A stretch of DNA of 64,000 nucleotides from Tsuneonella flava. GTDB taxonomy: Bacteria > Pseudomonadota > Alphaproteobacteria > Sphingomonadales > Sphingomonadaceae. Made by a program: the position numbers and the translations under genes. The notes beneath the pieces were generated by a model. It was not told the origin of the DNA, made no database searches, and saw only the letters and a list, made by a program, of their open reading frames with translations. Of this stretch, positions 47,697 to 56,919 are shown in pieces. How positions within the stretch are numbered: position 1 is the first letter of the stretch; each line of letters opens with the position of its first letter. The stretch covers positions 62,001 through 126,000 of the forward strand of contig NZ_PHSO01000006.1 of assembly GCF_002870965.1 (NCBI RefSeq), written 5' to 3'.

Positions 47697-49106
47697 TTGT
47701 CTGTCTTCGTTCGCAAACATCCGATCCATGCCTGCGCCATTCTTGCGGGCCTGACGCTTTCGCTGTCGCCAGTCTCGAATAGCTTTGCCGCCAGTTCACC
47801 GGCGACAGAAACAAATCAGGCGATCCGGGCAATCATCTCCGACAAGCAGCACGAAATTGCCCCAGGCTGTATTGTCGGGACGTTCAAAGACGGTTCCGCG
47901 CAAAAGATGATTCCTCAGGGCTACGCCGATATTGAAAACCGCCAGCCAATCGATGGCGACACTCAGTTCTACGCGGCCTCGATATCCAAGCAATTTACAG
48001 CATTGGCAGCGGCAACTCTGGTCGCTCAAGGCAAACTGGCGCTGGATGACGATGTGCGCCGCTATCTGCCGGAATTGCCCGCCTATCGCGCACCGGTGAC
48101 TGTGGGGATGCTGATGCATCACACATCGGGTATTCGCGATTCACTCGGGCTGTTGCGCCTCGCCGGCATGAACGATGTCGGACGAGCGTCGAAAGAGCAG
48201 GCACTTCACTTGCTGTTTCAGCAGCAGGGCACCGATTTCGCACCCGGCACTGCCTACCGATATTCGAATGGCGGCTATCTGCTACTTGCCGAAATTGTAG
48301 AGCGCGTTTCGGGACTGCCCTTCGCTGAATATGTAAGGCGCGCGGTGTTCGAACCGATCGGCATGAAAAGCGCCTATTTCATCGATAATAACCTTCGTCC
48401 CGGCACTTTCGCCCACGGCTATCTCCCTGTTGGAGAAGGTTTCGCAGTGCGTGATACCTTCCCGCGGTTCAGCGGATCGGGCGGCCTGATGCTGTCGATG
48501 AACGATCTGGCCCGATACGAATACGATATCGATCGCGGCCATAAGGTGTGGACCCCGCGAATCGCCAAAATCATGCTGACACCCGGGCGCTATGCCGACG
48601 GCAGCCTGATCGATGATGGAAACGGGCTAAGTTACGGTGGCGGCCTCCACCTTGGTGAAAAGGGAGGCCAATACGTCGTGATGCACACAGGATCGGCAGA
48701 GGCGCTGAAACACGCATATACGCGCCTGCCGGGTCAGCATCTGGCATTTGCGATCCTGTGCAACCGCGGCGACTGGACAGCCAGCGCGAAATTGCGGGAT
48801 GTGATAACCGCCAGCGGGGTCCGCTATCCCGGTTTCCCGGCCACTATGCCTACTGGCACCTTCTATTCGGAACAGCTCGAATCCCGCTATCGTCTTGCGC
48901 CCGAAGGGGATGGTTTACGGGTAGAAATATCGTCCGACCTGACTGCAAGGCCGACTGTCCGGCACTTCACACCGCAGGACGATGGCCGTTACCATGATGG
49001 TTCGATGTCGATCACGCCCACGGATGATCCCGCACGGATTCTTGTCGGTCGGGGTGGCATAGAAGGAATTGCCCTTATCCGCCGCGATAAAGATGTCACC
49101 GAATGA
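47697..49106 (+). CDS. Secreted S12 family serine hydrolase (beta-lactamase fold)
   Basis: A 469-residue exported protein. The TTG start at 47697 is chosen because AAGGA lies six bases upstream and a signal peptide follows (about 1-32, ending SNSFAAS). The S12 motifs are clear: SxxK in AASISKQFTAL, YSN in YRYSNGGYLL, and a late HTGSAEAL segment in the KTG-loop position. A C-terminal domain of about 100 residues (TGTFYSEQLESRYRLA) resembles that of D-aminopeptidases and related S12 peptidases. First gene of an operon with dadA and ridA, which favours release of D-amino acids from peptides over antibiotic resistance; this is inference. Confidence 0.88.
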   Translation: MSVFVRKHPIHACAILAGLTLSLSPVSNSFAASSPATETNQAIRAIISDKQHEIAPGCIVGTFKDGSAQKMIPQGYADIENRQPIDGDTQFYAASISKQFTALAAATLVAQGKLALDDDVRRYLPELPAYRAPVTVGMLMHHTSGIRDSLGLLRLAGMNDVGRASKEQALHLLFQQQGTDFAPGTAYRYSNGGYLLLAEIVERVSGLPFAEYVRRAVFEPIGMKSAYFIDNNLRPGTFAHGYLPVGEGFAVRDTFPRFSGSGGLMLSMNDLARYEYDIDRGHKVWTPRIAKIMLTPGRYADGSLIDDGNGLSYGGGLHLGEKGGQYVVMHTGSAEALKHAYTRLPGQHLAFAILCNRGDWTASAKLRDVITASGVRYPGFPATMPTGTFYSEQLESRYRLAPEGDGLRVEISSDLTARPTVRHFTPQDDGRYHDGSMSITPTDDPARILVGRGGIEGIALIRRDKDVTE

Positions 49107-50413
49107 AAAGGGGTATGCTGAGCGAAGCGATGGAGAGCGAAAAATGCTCGCCCTGCCCTTCTGCATCAGACAAAACCCCGGACATACTCGTGCTCGGCGC
49201 AGGGGTAGTCGGTATTACCACCGCCTATGCCCTCGCGCGGCGTGGCTTTTCGGTGACCATCGCCGATCGCGAAGCCGGACCGGCACAAGGGGCCTCGTTC
49301 GCAAACGGAGCGCAGCTTAGCTACGCTTATACAGACGCATTAGCTCAGCCGTCGCTTCTTCGCAAAATGCCTTTTCTTTTCGCCGGACTCGATCCGGCAT
49401 TTCGTGTCCGTCTGTCCCCCGATCCGGATTTCTTCCGCTGGGGGCTGGCCTTTCTGCGAAACTGCACACAGGCTCAGTTCGACAGCAATACGCTGGCCAC
49501 GCTCAGGCTCGGTCTCGAATCGCAAGCCGCGATGGCCGATTTGCGCGAAAGGCACCCGTTCGATTTCGCCCATACAGTGCCGGGCAAAATGCATATCTTC
49601 AGGGATGAAGGCAGTCTCAACCATTCGCGTACCGTTGCCGCGTTAAAACGCAGCGCCGGGATTGAGCAGGAAATACTAACCTCCGCACAAGCAATGGCCA
49701 TTGAACCGGCCTTGCACGACGCCGGACCGATCGCAGGGGCGTTGTGGACACCCAGCGATGAAGTTGGCGATCCCTATCGCTTCTGCAAAGGTCTGCTGGC
49801 CGTGCTTGTCAGCCGATATGGCTTGAAAACCGCGTATCGTTTCTCAGCTGCACAGATCACACAGAAACGAGATGCAGTCATCGTGGTCGATGACGAGGGC
49901 AACGAACTATCCGCCAGCAATGTTGTCGTGTGCCTTGGCGCACAGACTCCGCGGTTTCTCGCTCCCTTGGGAATTCGCGCCCCAATCGCGGCGATGAAGG
50001 GCTACAGCTTTACCGCTCCACCCGGCAAATATGCACCGACTGTCAGCATTACCGATGCAGCGCGCAAGATCGTTTACTGCCGCCTGGGCGATTCAATGCG
50101 GGTCGCCGGTCTGGCAGAATTGAACAACAACGATCCAGCCCCTGACCCGGCGCGCCTGCGCCATCTGATCGATCAGGCCAAAGCCGCGATGCCATATGCT
50201 GTTGATTACGAGGCAATTCGCTCCGGATGGGCTGGTCTGCGGCCGATGACGCCCAATTCTCAACCAGTGATCTCGCAAGCCGGACAGAGAATTTTCCTGA
50301 ACGTAGGGCACGGTATGCTGGGCTGGACGCTTGCGGCCGGTTCTGCCGAAAGAGTGTCTGCACTGGTGGAGCAATCGATCGGTCAACACCGTCAAATCAG
50401 AAAGGCATCGTGA
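49103..50413 (+). CDS. dadA: D-amino-acid dehydrogenase (DadA family FAD oxidoreductase)
   Basis: A 436-residue FAD enzyme of the DadA/DAO family, which oxidises D-amino acids to imino acids. The dinucleotide-binding motif GAGVVGITTAYALARRG (about 32-48) and ADREAGPAQGASFANGAQLSYAY match E. coli DadA closely, as do KGYSFTAP, WAGLRPMTPNSQPVI and the C-terminal NVGHGMLGWTLAAGS. Its ATG overlaps the stop of the S12 gene (ATGA at 49103-49106), although in-frame ATGs at 49115 and 49130 could be used. ridA follows with no gap. D-Ala is the usual substrate; specificity here is unknown. Confidence 0.92.
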   Translation: MKRGMLSEAMESEKCSPCPSASDKTPDILVLGAGVVGITTAYALARRGFSVTIADREAGPAQGASFANGAQLSYAYTDALAQPSLLRKMPFLFAGLDPAFRVRLSPDPDFFRWGLAFLRNCTQAQFDSNTLATLRLGLESQAAMADLRERHPFDFAHTVPGKMHIFRDEGSLNHSRTVAALKRSAGIEQEILTSAQAMAIEPALHDAGPIAGALWTPSDEVGDPYRFCKGLLAVLVSRYGLKTAYRFSAAQITQKRDAVIVVDDEGNELSASNVVVCLGAQTPRFLAPLGIRAPIAAMKGYSFTAPPGKYAPTVSITDAARKIVYCRLGDSMRVAGLAELNNNDPAPDPARLRHLIDQAKAAMPYAVDYEAIRSGWAGLRPMTPNSQPVISQAGQRIFLNVGHGMLGWTLAAGSAERVSALVEQSIGQHRQIRKAS

Positions 50414-50761
50414 ATGACACATCCCTCACCTCCGCCGCTCAGCCGCTTCCGGCGTGCGGGTGATCTTGTCTTCACCTCAGGCCAGCTACCGCGCGGCAGC
50501 GACGGGGCAATTGTCGAAGGCGGGATCGAAATTCAGACCCGGCAAGCTCTTGCCAACCTCTCCGCAGTTCTGGAAGAAGGAGGTGCACGGCTCGATCAGG
50601 TGGTGAAAGTGACTGCATGGCTGACCGATGCAAAGCTGATGCCTGCATTCAACGAAGTCTATCGCGAGTTCTTTGCAGAGCCGTTCCCCTGCCGATCCAC
50701 GGTTATCTGTGGGCTAGTGGCCGGCGATGTAGAAATCGAAGCGATTGCCTGCGTAAGATAG
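50414..50761 (+). CDS. RidA family reactive-intermediate deaminase
   Basis: A 115-residue member of the RidA/YjgF family, which hydrolyses 2-imino acids to keto acids. Typical blocks: GDLVFTSGQLPRG, LANLSAVLEEGGARLDQVVKVTAWLTD, and PFPCRSTVICGLVAGDVEIEAIA, including the conserved Arg (CRST) and Glu that bind the carboxylate in active RidA. It starts immediately after the dadA stop; DadA makes exactly the imine product that RidA removes, so the two are likely a functional pair. Confidence 0.93.
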   Translation: MTHPSPPPLSRFRRAGDLVFTSGQLPRGSDGAIVEGGIEIQTRQALANLSAVLEEGGARLDQVVKVTAWLTDAKLMPAFNEVYREFFAEPFPCRSTVICGLVAGDVEIEAIACVR

Positions 50762-50836
50762 TTCTTCGCCACAATTGGGCCGCCACATACAATACCCCGC
50801 CCGAAATCGATAAAAGTCACGGGAGAAGAATACGAT

Positions 50837-52075
50837 ATGCTACGCATCTGGTTCGGATCGCCCCTTTGGAAAAGAGTTCTGCTGGCAATGGTCTGCGGCA
50901 TCATCGCGGGCGTTGTCCTGGGCGAAGATGCCGAATCTGTGCGATGGATCGGCGATCTGTTCATCCGCGCGATCAAAATGCTGGTTATCCCGCTGATCTT
51001 CTTCTCGCTGGTATCGGGGATGACTGCTGTCGGAGATTTGCGCCGGTTGGGCAACGTGGGCGGGAAAGCGCTCCTGCTGTTTATGTCCACAGCGTTTATA
51101 TCCGTAACTTTGGGGATGACGCTGGCAACACTGGTGCAACCGGGCGTCGGCCTTTCGATTGAGTTGCCGGTGGGCACGGCCGTTCCGCCTGCGCCCGATC
51201 AGTCGCTGATCGGAATGGTAATCTCGCTGGTTCCTGAAAATCCGGTTATGGCAATGGCGGAAGGGGCGGTTCTGCCGGTCATCGTTTTCGCTGTGCTATT
51301 CGGCATCGCCATTCTTGCATCGGGCGAGGAAGGGACTCCGATTGCTCAGGCGATGAATGCCGGGTCGATCGTCATGCAGAACATGACGATTTTCGTGATG
51401 GAGCTGGCCCCGTTCGGCGTCTTCGCGCTGATCGCATGGGTTACCGGTACTTTTGGTTTCGAAGCGCTGATCCCGCTCAGCAAGCTTGTTGCTCTGAATT
51501 ATGTCGGTTGCGCTATCATTCTGGCGATTGTCTATCCGCTGATTCTGCGCCTTATCGCACGGCTGCCGGTGATCGATTTCTATCGCGGTATCATCGATGC
51601 ACAGGCAGTGGCGTTCTCCACCGCGTCGTCGAATGCCGCACTGCCTGTGACGCTGCGCTGCGTCGAACGGAACCTCGGCGTTTCGCATTCGGTTGCCAGC
51701 TTCACTGTCGCGCTCGGCGCAACGATCAACATGAACGGCACAGCGATGTATCTGGGCGTAATCGCGCTGTTCGGTGCACAGGTTTACGGCATTGAGCTGA
51801 GCTGGCTTTCTTATGTCATGATCATTCTGACGTCCACGCTCGGCGCGATCGGAGCGGCCGGCGTACCGGGATCGGGCCTGATTATCATGAGCCTGGTACT
51901 TTCTTCGATTGGCGTACCGCTGGAAACCATCGCATTTGTCGCAGGGATCAATCACATCCTCGACATGGCGCGCACGATGACGAACGTTTCCGGCGACGCC
52001 GCCGTCGCTGTCGCCGTCGGCCGGATGTCGGGCGAGATCGATGTCGAGGAATACGTATCGGCCGACGACGTCTGA
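50837..52075 (+). CDS. Dicarboxylate/amino acid:cation symporter (SDF/DAACS)
   Basis: A 412-residue inner-membrane symporter of the GltP/DctA/SstT family. Transport-core motifs are intact: AFSTASSNAALPVTLRC (serine-rich hairpin 1 tip), TINMNGTAMYLGV (helix 7), GVPGSG (hairpin 2) and DMARTMTNVSGD (helix 8, with the substrate-binding Asp, Arg, Thr and Asn). The Arg favours acidic substrates such as glutamate, aspartate or C4-dicarboxylates. Ribosome-binding site GGGAGAAG. It lies 75 bases after ridA and likely imports the products of the secreted peptidases. Confidence 0.94.
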   Translation: MLRIWFGSPLWKRVLLAMVCGIIAGVVLGEDAESVRWIGDLFIRAIKMLVIPLIFFSLVSGMTAVGDLRRLGNVGGKALLLFMSTAFISVTLGMTLATLVQPGVGLSIELPVGTAVPPAPDQSLIGMVISLVPENPVMAMAEGAVLPVIVFAVLFGIAILASGEEGTPIAQAMNAGSIVMQNMTIFVMELAPFGVFALIAWVTGTFGFEALIPLSKLVALNYVGCAIILAIVYPLILRLIARLPVIDFYRGIIDAQAVAFSTASSNAALPVTLRCVERNLGVSHSVASFTVALGATINMNGTAMYLGVIALFGAQVYGIELSWLSYVMIILTSTLGAIGAAGVPGSGLIIMSLVLSSIGVPLETIAFVAGINHILDMARTMTNVSGDAAVAVAVGRMSGEIDVEEYVSADDV

Positions 52076-52173
52076 GACACACCACTCTCTCCGATTGGGC
52101 AGCCCCTGCCCGCTTCCCTCGAAACGGCAGATACCTTGATCAATTCAGCCGCAGCTATCTGGAGAAGAAAACG

Positions 52174-53601
52174 ATGAAATCGCTTATGCCACTGGCCGCG
52201 CTGGCCCTGTGCCTCCAACCCGCCCCCGCTTTCGCGCGCGAGGCATATGACGCAGGCTCGGCAGTCGATGCCGAACTGGGCCGCACATCGCGGGTTGCCC
52301 GCCAGATCTGGGAAAACGCCGAACTGGGCTATCTGGAAGAAAAGTCATCCGGTTTCCTGCAAAATGAGATCAAGGCAGAGGGTTTTTCAATCAAATCCGG
52401 GGTCGCCGGAATTCCCACCGCTTTCATCGCCGAATGGGGCACCGGTGGGCCCGTGATCGGTGTGCTGGCCGAATTCGATGCGCTGCCCGGCATTACTCAG
52501 TCGGATAAAGCGACCCGTGATCCTATCGACACGAAACACGCCGGCCATGCCTGTGGGCACAATCTGTTCGGCGCTGGCTCGCTAACCGCCGCGATCGTTT
52601 TGAAACGCTGGCTGGAAGCGACCGGAACCCCCGGCCGCATTCGGCTGTATGGCACACCGGCTGAAGAGGGCGGATCAGGCAAAGTCTACATGACCCGCGC
52701 CGGTCTGTTCGACGACGCCGACTTCGTGCTCGACTGGCATCCGAGCGACAGCAACGCCGCCCCGTCGCTCAGCACGCTGGCCAACCGTTCCGCCAAATTC
52801 CGGTTCCACGGCATTTCCTCTCACGCGTCAGCCGCACCTGAGAAGGGCCGGTCTGCGCTCGACGGCGTGGAAGCGATGAACATGATGGTCAACATGATGC
52901 GCGAACACACCAGCATGGATACGCGCATTCACTACGTTATCACGGAAGGTGGATCGGCCCCGAACGTCGTCCCCGATTTCGCGGAAGTATTCTACTACGT
53001 CCGCCATTCGGACCCGGATGAGGTGCGGGCACTGTGGCCCCGCCTCGAAGCGGCGGCAAAAGGTGCCGCGATGGGCACAGGCACCAAAGTCGATTGGGAA
53101 GTGATCCACGGTAACAATCCAACCCGACCAGTCCCTGCACTGCAGCAGAAGATGAGCGCAATCCTTCAGGGGATGGGCGGCATCACCTATAGCGCGCAGG
53201 AGGAAGCATGGGCAGAAACGCTCCGGGCAAGTCTGGGAGAGAAGGCCCCTCCTTTCGCAAAAGCAGGGCAGGTAGAGCCATATCGGGTAAAAACCAGCTA
53301 TGGTTCGACTGACGTTGGCGACGTTTCCAGCGCCGTCCCGACTGTTAGCGTCCGCACGGCCACCTGGGTTCCCGGAACCGCCGCACATAGCTGGCAGGCA
53401 GTCGCTGCGAGCGGCATGTCAATTGGCTTCAAAGGAGCCAACCATGCCGCCAAGGCGATGGCGCTGATGGGCGTCGAACTGTATTCGAACCCTGAATTGC
53501 GCGCGCAGGCCAAAGCCGAATTCAAGCAAGCTCTGGGTCCGAACTACAAATACCAGTCGCTGCTAGGGGACCGTGAGCCACCGCTCGATTATCGCAAGTA
53601 A
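52174..53601 (+). CDS. Secreted M20 amidohydrolase (AbgB-like)
   Basis: A 475-residue exported metallo-hydrolase. Signal peptide 1-21 (ending PAFA); GGAGAAG ribosome-binding site. Motifs: RQIWENAELGYLEEKSS, LAEFDALPGI, HAGHACGHNLFGAGSL and GTPAEEGGSGKVYM give the metal site and catalytic Glu, and HASAAPEKGRSALDGVEAM is the dimerisation/active-site His block. The VWWHP-like segment (LDWHPSD) and length resemble AbgB, which splits p-aminobenzoyl-glutamate, so the natural bond may be an aryl- or acyl-glutamyl amide. It ends the S12-dadA-ridA-symporter gene string, 98 bases after the symporter. Confidence 0.92.
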   Translation: MKSLMPLAALALCLQPAPAFAREAYDAGSAVDAELGRTSRVARQIWENAELGYLEEKSSGFLQNEIKAEGFSIKSGVAGIPTAFIAEWGTGGPVIGVLAEFDALPGITQSDKATRDPIDTKHAGHACGHNLFGAGSLTAAIVLKRWLEATGTPGRIRLYGTPAEEGGSGKVYMTRAGLFDDADFVLDWHPSDSNAAPSLSTLANRSAKFRFHGISSHASAAPEKGRSALDGVEAMNMMVNMMREHTSMDTRIHYVITEGGSAPNVVPDFAEVFYYVRHSDPDEVRALWPRLEAAAKGAAMGTGTKVDWEVIHGNNPTRPVPALQQKMSAILQGMGGITYSAQEEAWAETLRASLGEKAPPFAKAGQVEPYRVKTSYGSTDVGDVSSAVPTVSVRTATWVPGTAAHSWQAVAASGMSIGFKGANHAAKAMALMGVELYSNPELRAQAKAEFKQALGPNYKYQSLLGDREPPLDYRK

Positions 53602-53614
53602 GAACAGCCAGCTA

Positions 53615-53650
53615 CGGCGGTGCAATCAATCTTGTGCGATTGCGCCGCCG
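53615..53650. terminator. Bidirectional hairpin between M20 and cydC genes
   Basis: CGGCGGTGCAATC (53615-53627) pairs with GATTGCGCCGCCG (53638-53650), 12 of 13 positions, around a 10-base loop, midway between two convergent genes. Confidence 0.75.
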
Positions 53651-53663
53651 GATACATTTGGGA

Positions 53664-55244
53664 TCAAAGCGATAGTTCCCGTTCAGCCATCGTCAGCGGG
53701 AAAGGACGGTGTGACACCACGATGAGGCCCGCCTCCGTCCGATCCAGCCATTGCACCAGATTGGCAACCAGCCTCTTTTCGGTTTCCGCATCCAAGCCTT
53801 CGGTCGGCTCGTCGAGCAGCAACCAGGGGCGACCAGCAAGGAGCGCGCGCGCCAGCGCCAGACGTTTGCGCTCGCCGCCCGACAGTATCCCGCCATCGGG
53901 TTCCAGCCAGGTGTTCAATCCCTGCGGCGCTGCGGCGACACGCTCATCAAGACAGGCGATTTCCAGCGCCGCGTGCATTGCTCCCTCGTCCAGCGCCGGG
54001 GCAGCGATACGCAGATTGTCCGCAATACTGCCCATAAGCAGCATCGGATCCTGCGGCATCAGCGCGAACTGACGACGCAGATGATCCGCATCGACGCTTT
54101 CAACCGGCACCCCGTTGAGCGTTAAGGGCCGGACAGGTAATCGCAGCCCGGCGAGAGCTTCCAGCAACCGCGTCTTCCCCGAACCCGATATGCCCGTGAT
54201 CGCGACACGCTCCCCCGGTTCGATCCGATGGCCGTCGATCTCTATCGGCTCCGCCACTGCCTGATCGGATGCGAATGCATGTACTGTGTCGGGGGCCTGA
54301 GACAACATCGCCAGACGCTCGAGCGATTTTTCGATCCCCGATTTTCGCATCGCGTTGCGCGAAAAACCCGCCACCGCCTCTGTACCAGCAGCACTGGCGA
54401 GCAGGGCAGTAGCAAGGAGTGGCGCCGCCCCCTTGGCAAGCAGGAGCACGCCAGCCACAACGACTGCGGCGTATAGTACAAGCGCGGCGGCGGTGATCGC
54501 TTCTCCCTTCAACAGCCGGGCCTTGGCTACTTCGTATCCGCGAAAGGTCGGCTCCAGTTGTTTCATGACACGTGGTGTGAGACCGTAAGCTGCAATCTCC
54601 GAACGGGCGGCAGCGTAATCGGTAAAGGTAGCTCGCATTGCGATCAGCCGATCCGCGACATCAGCCGATGGCATCGCCGTAAAGCGCTCGGCCATTTTCC
54701 AGATTGCCATTGGGAGGAGGAACAGCGCCACCGCCTGAAACAACGCAGCCCCCCACCCCGCCAATGCGACGAGCGCGACCGACACCACACCTCCCGCGAC
54801 ACCTGCAACGACAGCAGGCCTTCGTATGACGATGTCTTCAAGCGCCGCGATATCGTCCAGCAGAATGGCGCTCGCCGCGCGTGGGTCCCGCGCATCTTTG
54901 CGGGTATCGATAGCAGCGCGCCGCGAAAACAGCCGCGTCCGCAGATCGGCCATACCTTCCAGCGCGGCCTGATGGCCCAGCAACCGTTCACCATAACGCC
55001 CGACCGTTCGCAGAATAGCCAGCAGCCGGATCGCAGCGGAGGGTATCAGGTAGTTGAAGGCCTGAACCGCAGCGACGCCCGCCAGCCCGGCCAATCCCGC
55101 TGCCGTCAGGAACCATCCCGACAAACCCAGAAGCGCCACCGCAGACAAGCTCGCGAGCACGCCACAGGCGCCGGCGATGCGTAGCCGACGACGTCCGGCT
55201 CCTGTTGCGGCGAGCAATTCGTCCAGCATCTCACGTTCAGTCAC
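53664..55244 (-). CDS. cydC: CydC, ABC exporter subunit for cytochrome bd assembly
   Basis: A 526-residue half-transporter of the CydDC heterodimer, an inner-membrane ABC exporter of thiols or haem-related activity needed for cytochrome bd maturation. The membrane domain spans about 20-310; the nucleotide-binding domain has Walker A GISGSGKT, signature LSGGERKRLALARAL and Walker B WLLLDEPTEGLD. GTG 55244 overlaps the cydD stop (GTGA). Somewhat shorter than the E. coli protein, mainly in linkers. Confidence 0.92.
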   Translation of the reverse strand: MTEREMLDELLAATGAGRRRLRIAGACGVLASLSAVALLGLSGWFLTAAGLAGLAGVAAVQAFNYLIPSAAIRLLAILRTVGRYGERLLGHQAALEGMADLRTRLFSRRAAIDTRKDARDPRAASAILLDDIAALEDIVIRRPAVVAGVAGGVVSVALVALAGWGAALFQAVALFLLPMAIWKMAERFTAMPSADVADRLIAMRATFTDYAAARSEIAAYGLTPRVMKQLEPTFRGYEVAKARLLKGEAITAAALVLYAAVVVAGVLLLAKGAAPLLATALLASAAGTEAVAGFSRNAMRKSGIEKSLERLAMLSQAPDTVHAFASDQAVAEPIEIDGHRIEPGERVAITGISGSGKTRLLEALAGLRLPVRPLTLNGVPVESVDADHLRRQFALMPQDPMLLMGSIADNLRIAAPALDEGAMHAALEIACLDERVAAAPQGLNTWLEPDGGILSGGERKRLALARALLAGRPWLLLDEPTEGLDAETEKRLVANLVQWLDRTEAGLIVVSHRPFPLTMAERELSL

Positions 55245-56797
55245 AGCCGCACCACATTATCGCAAAGGGACATCAGGCGCGGATCGTGCGTTGCGATCAC
55301 CAATGCGCGGGTAGTTGCCAGTTGCGCCAACAGAGCAACGATTTCCTCCGCAGCCGCACGATCGAGATCGGCAGTCGGTTCATCGAACAGTATCAGGGGC
55401 CGCTCTGACACGACTGCACGTGCGATCCCGATCCGCCGCCGCTCTCCGCCGGAAAGCCCCGCGCCGCTGGCATCCAGCGCCAGATCGATCCCTCTGCGGG
55501 CAATGACCGCGCCCAGCCCGACACGATCCGCCACCTGACGGATCGTGTCGGCCGAAGCATCGGGCCGGGCGATCGCGATATTCTCTGCCAGAGTGCCGGG
55601 CAGGATCAGCGGCCGCTGGGCCGCCCATGCGATAGTCCTGGGATCAGGCGGCCGACCACTACCCGGGACAGTGACTTGCCCCGTCGATGGCGCGATCTGT
55701 CCCGCGATTGTCGCAAGAATGGTCGATTTGCCGCTGCCAGTCGGCCCGGACAGCACCAGAATCCCGCATTGACCCAAATCGAAATCGACAGGCCCGATAA
55801 CGCGTTCTCCAAAGCGGACCTCCAACCCATGCGCGCCCATCCCGGCGAAAGGAGCGGTTGCAACGTCAGGTAAGTCGGCTTCCGCCAGCAACGGTTCGAC
55901 AACGCGATCAGCCGCCTCACCCAGTTGCTTCTCATGATAGGCTGCAGCCAGACGCCGCATCGGCAAATAGAACTCAGGCGCCAGCGCAAGGGCAAAAAAT
56001 GCCTCGCCTAACGTCAGGTGTTCGGGATCCGGGAATGGCAACAGACCGAGCAGGCTGAACCCGCAATACACCGCGACAAGCGCCACAGCGAGCGCGGCAA
56101 AAAATTCCAGAGCTGCGCTCGATAGAAATGCCTTCCGCAACACCGCAACAGTGCGATCCGAAAGACTGTGCGACGAGGTGCCGATCTGCCGGGTAATCCG
56201 CTCTTCCGCTCCGAAATGGCGGATGATCGGCAAATGCCTCAAGCGATCTTCCAGCAATCCCGAAAGGGTATTCAACGCAGCCAGTTGCGCGTCCGATTCC
56301 CGCGCCGCCGCACTGCCGGTAACGATCATAGTCAGCACGAAAAAAACGAAAGTGAACAACAGGATCGCTGCCGCAACCAGCGACGCACAGGCAGTCAGGC
56401 CGAGCACGAGCACGGGCCCGGCAACAGCGGCGATGCGAACCGGCTCGAACCGTATTGCCCGCATCCGCAACGCCTCCACATGATCGATCGCCACACTTGC
56501 CGCACTGCCCGGCGCAAGAGGTACAACCGCACGACCCGCAAGCAGGTGCGGCAACAACCTTTCACGGATATCGGCAACCACGATAGATGCCCTGCCAGTG
56601 GCAGCAATATCGGACGAACTCAGCGCCGTCGCGCGAAACAGCCCACTCGCGACCAGAAGCAACGCTGCCCAGAGCACCCATACCCCGGAGTCGCCGCCGC
56701 GCGCCGCTGCGGATACAGCCGATGCCAGCGCGAGAGCGAAGATAGCCGCCCCCACTGTGTCAAATAACAGGATAAAGCGGGACGAAAGCCTATTCAT
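55241..56797 (-). CDS. cydD: CydD, ABC exporter subunit for cytochrome bd assembly
   Basis: A 518-residue partner of CydC. Six hydrophobic segments in about 1-310; nucleotide-binding domain with Walker A GPTGSGKSTILATIAGQ, signature LSGGERRRIGIARAV and Walker B LILFDEPTADLD, and a terminal HDPRL switch His. It is the first gene of the cydDC operon, divergent from cydABX across 122 bases. The E. coli CydD is about 70 residues longer. Confidence 0.91.
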   Translation of the reverse strand: MNRLSSRFILLFDTVGAAIFALALASAVSAAARGGDSGVWVLWAALLLVASGLFRATALSSSDIAATGRASIVVADIRERLLPHLLAGRAVVPLAPGSAASVAIDHVEALRMRAIRFEPVRIAAVAGPVLVLGLTACASLVAAAILLFTFVFFVLTMIVTGSAAARESDAQLAALNTLSGLLEDRLRHLPIIRHFGAEERITRQIGTSSHSLSDRTVAVLRKAFLSSAALEFFAALAVALVAVYCGFSLLGLLPFPDPEHLTLGEAFFALALAPEFYLPMRRLAAAYHEKQLGEAADRVVEPLLAEADLPDVATAPFAGMGAHGLEVRFGERVIGPVDFDLGQCGILVLSGPTGSGKSTILATIAGQIAPSTGQVTVPGSGRPPDPRTIAWAAQRPLILPGTLAENIAIARPDASADTIRQVADRVGLGAVIARRGIDLALDASGAGLSGGERRRIGIARAVVSERPLILFDEPTADLDRAAAEEIVALLAQLATTRALVIATHDPRLMSLCDNVVRL

Positions 56798-56919
56798 TTA
56801 CATAACTTCAATAATTGTTGCATTTATCGGCACATCTGTTCCTTGACTGCTCGATTGCGAGGGCGTAGCTGGCGAGAGGAAATTTTCTCGAACCTTAGTG
56901 CCGCAGTAGGAGAAATCCA
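56798..56919. promoter_or_regulatory. Divergent cydDC / cydABX promoter region
   Basis: 122 bases, AT-rich near cydD. On the + strand a TTGACT hexamer at 56843-56848 could be a -35 element for cydA, but the -10 at the right distance is poor. No convincing FNR/ANR (TTGAT-N4-ATCAA) site was found by eye. AGGAGA before cydA is a strong ribosome-binding site. Confidence 0.4.

Noticed and set aside
47697..49106. Calling the S12 protein a beta-lactamase resistance gene
   Set aside because: It has the S12 fold motifs, but the extra C-terminal domain and the dadA-ridA operon context point to peptide or D-amino-acid metabolism.
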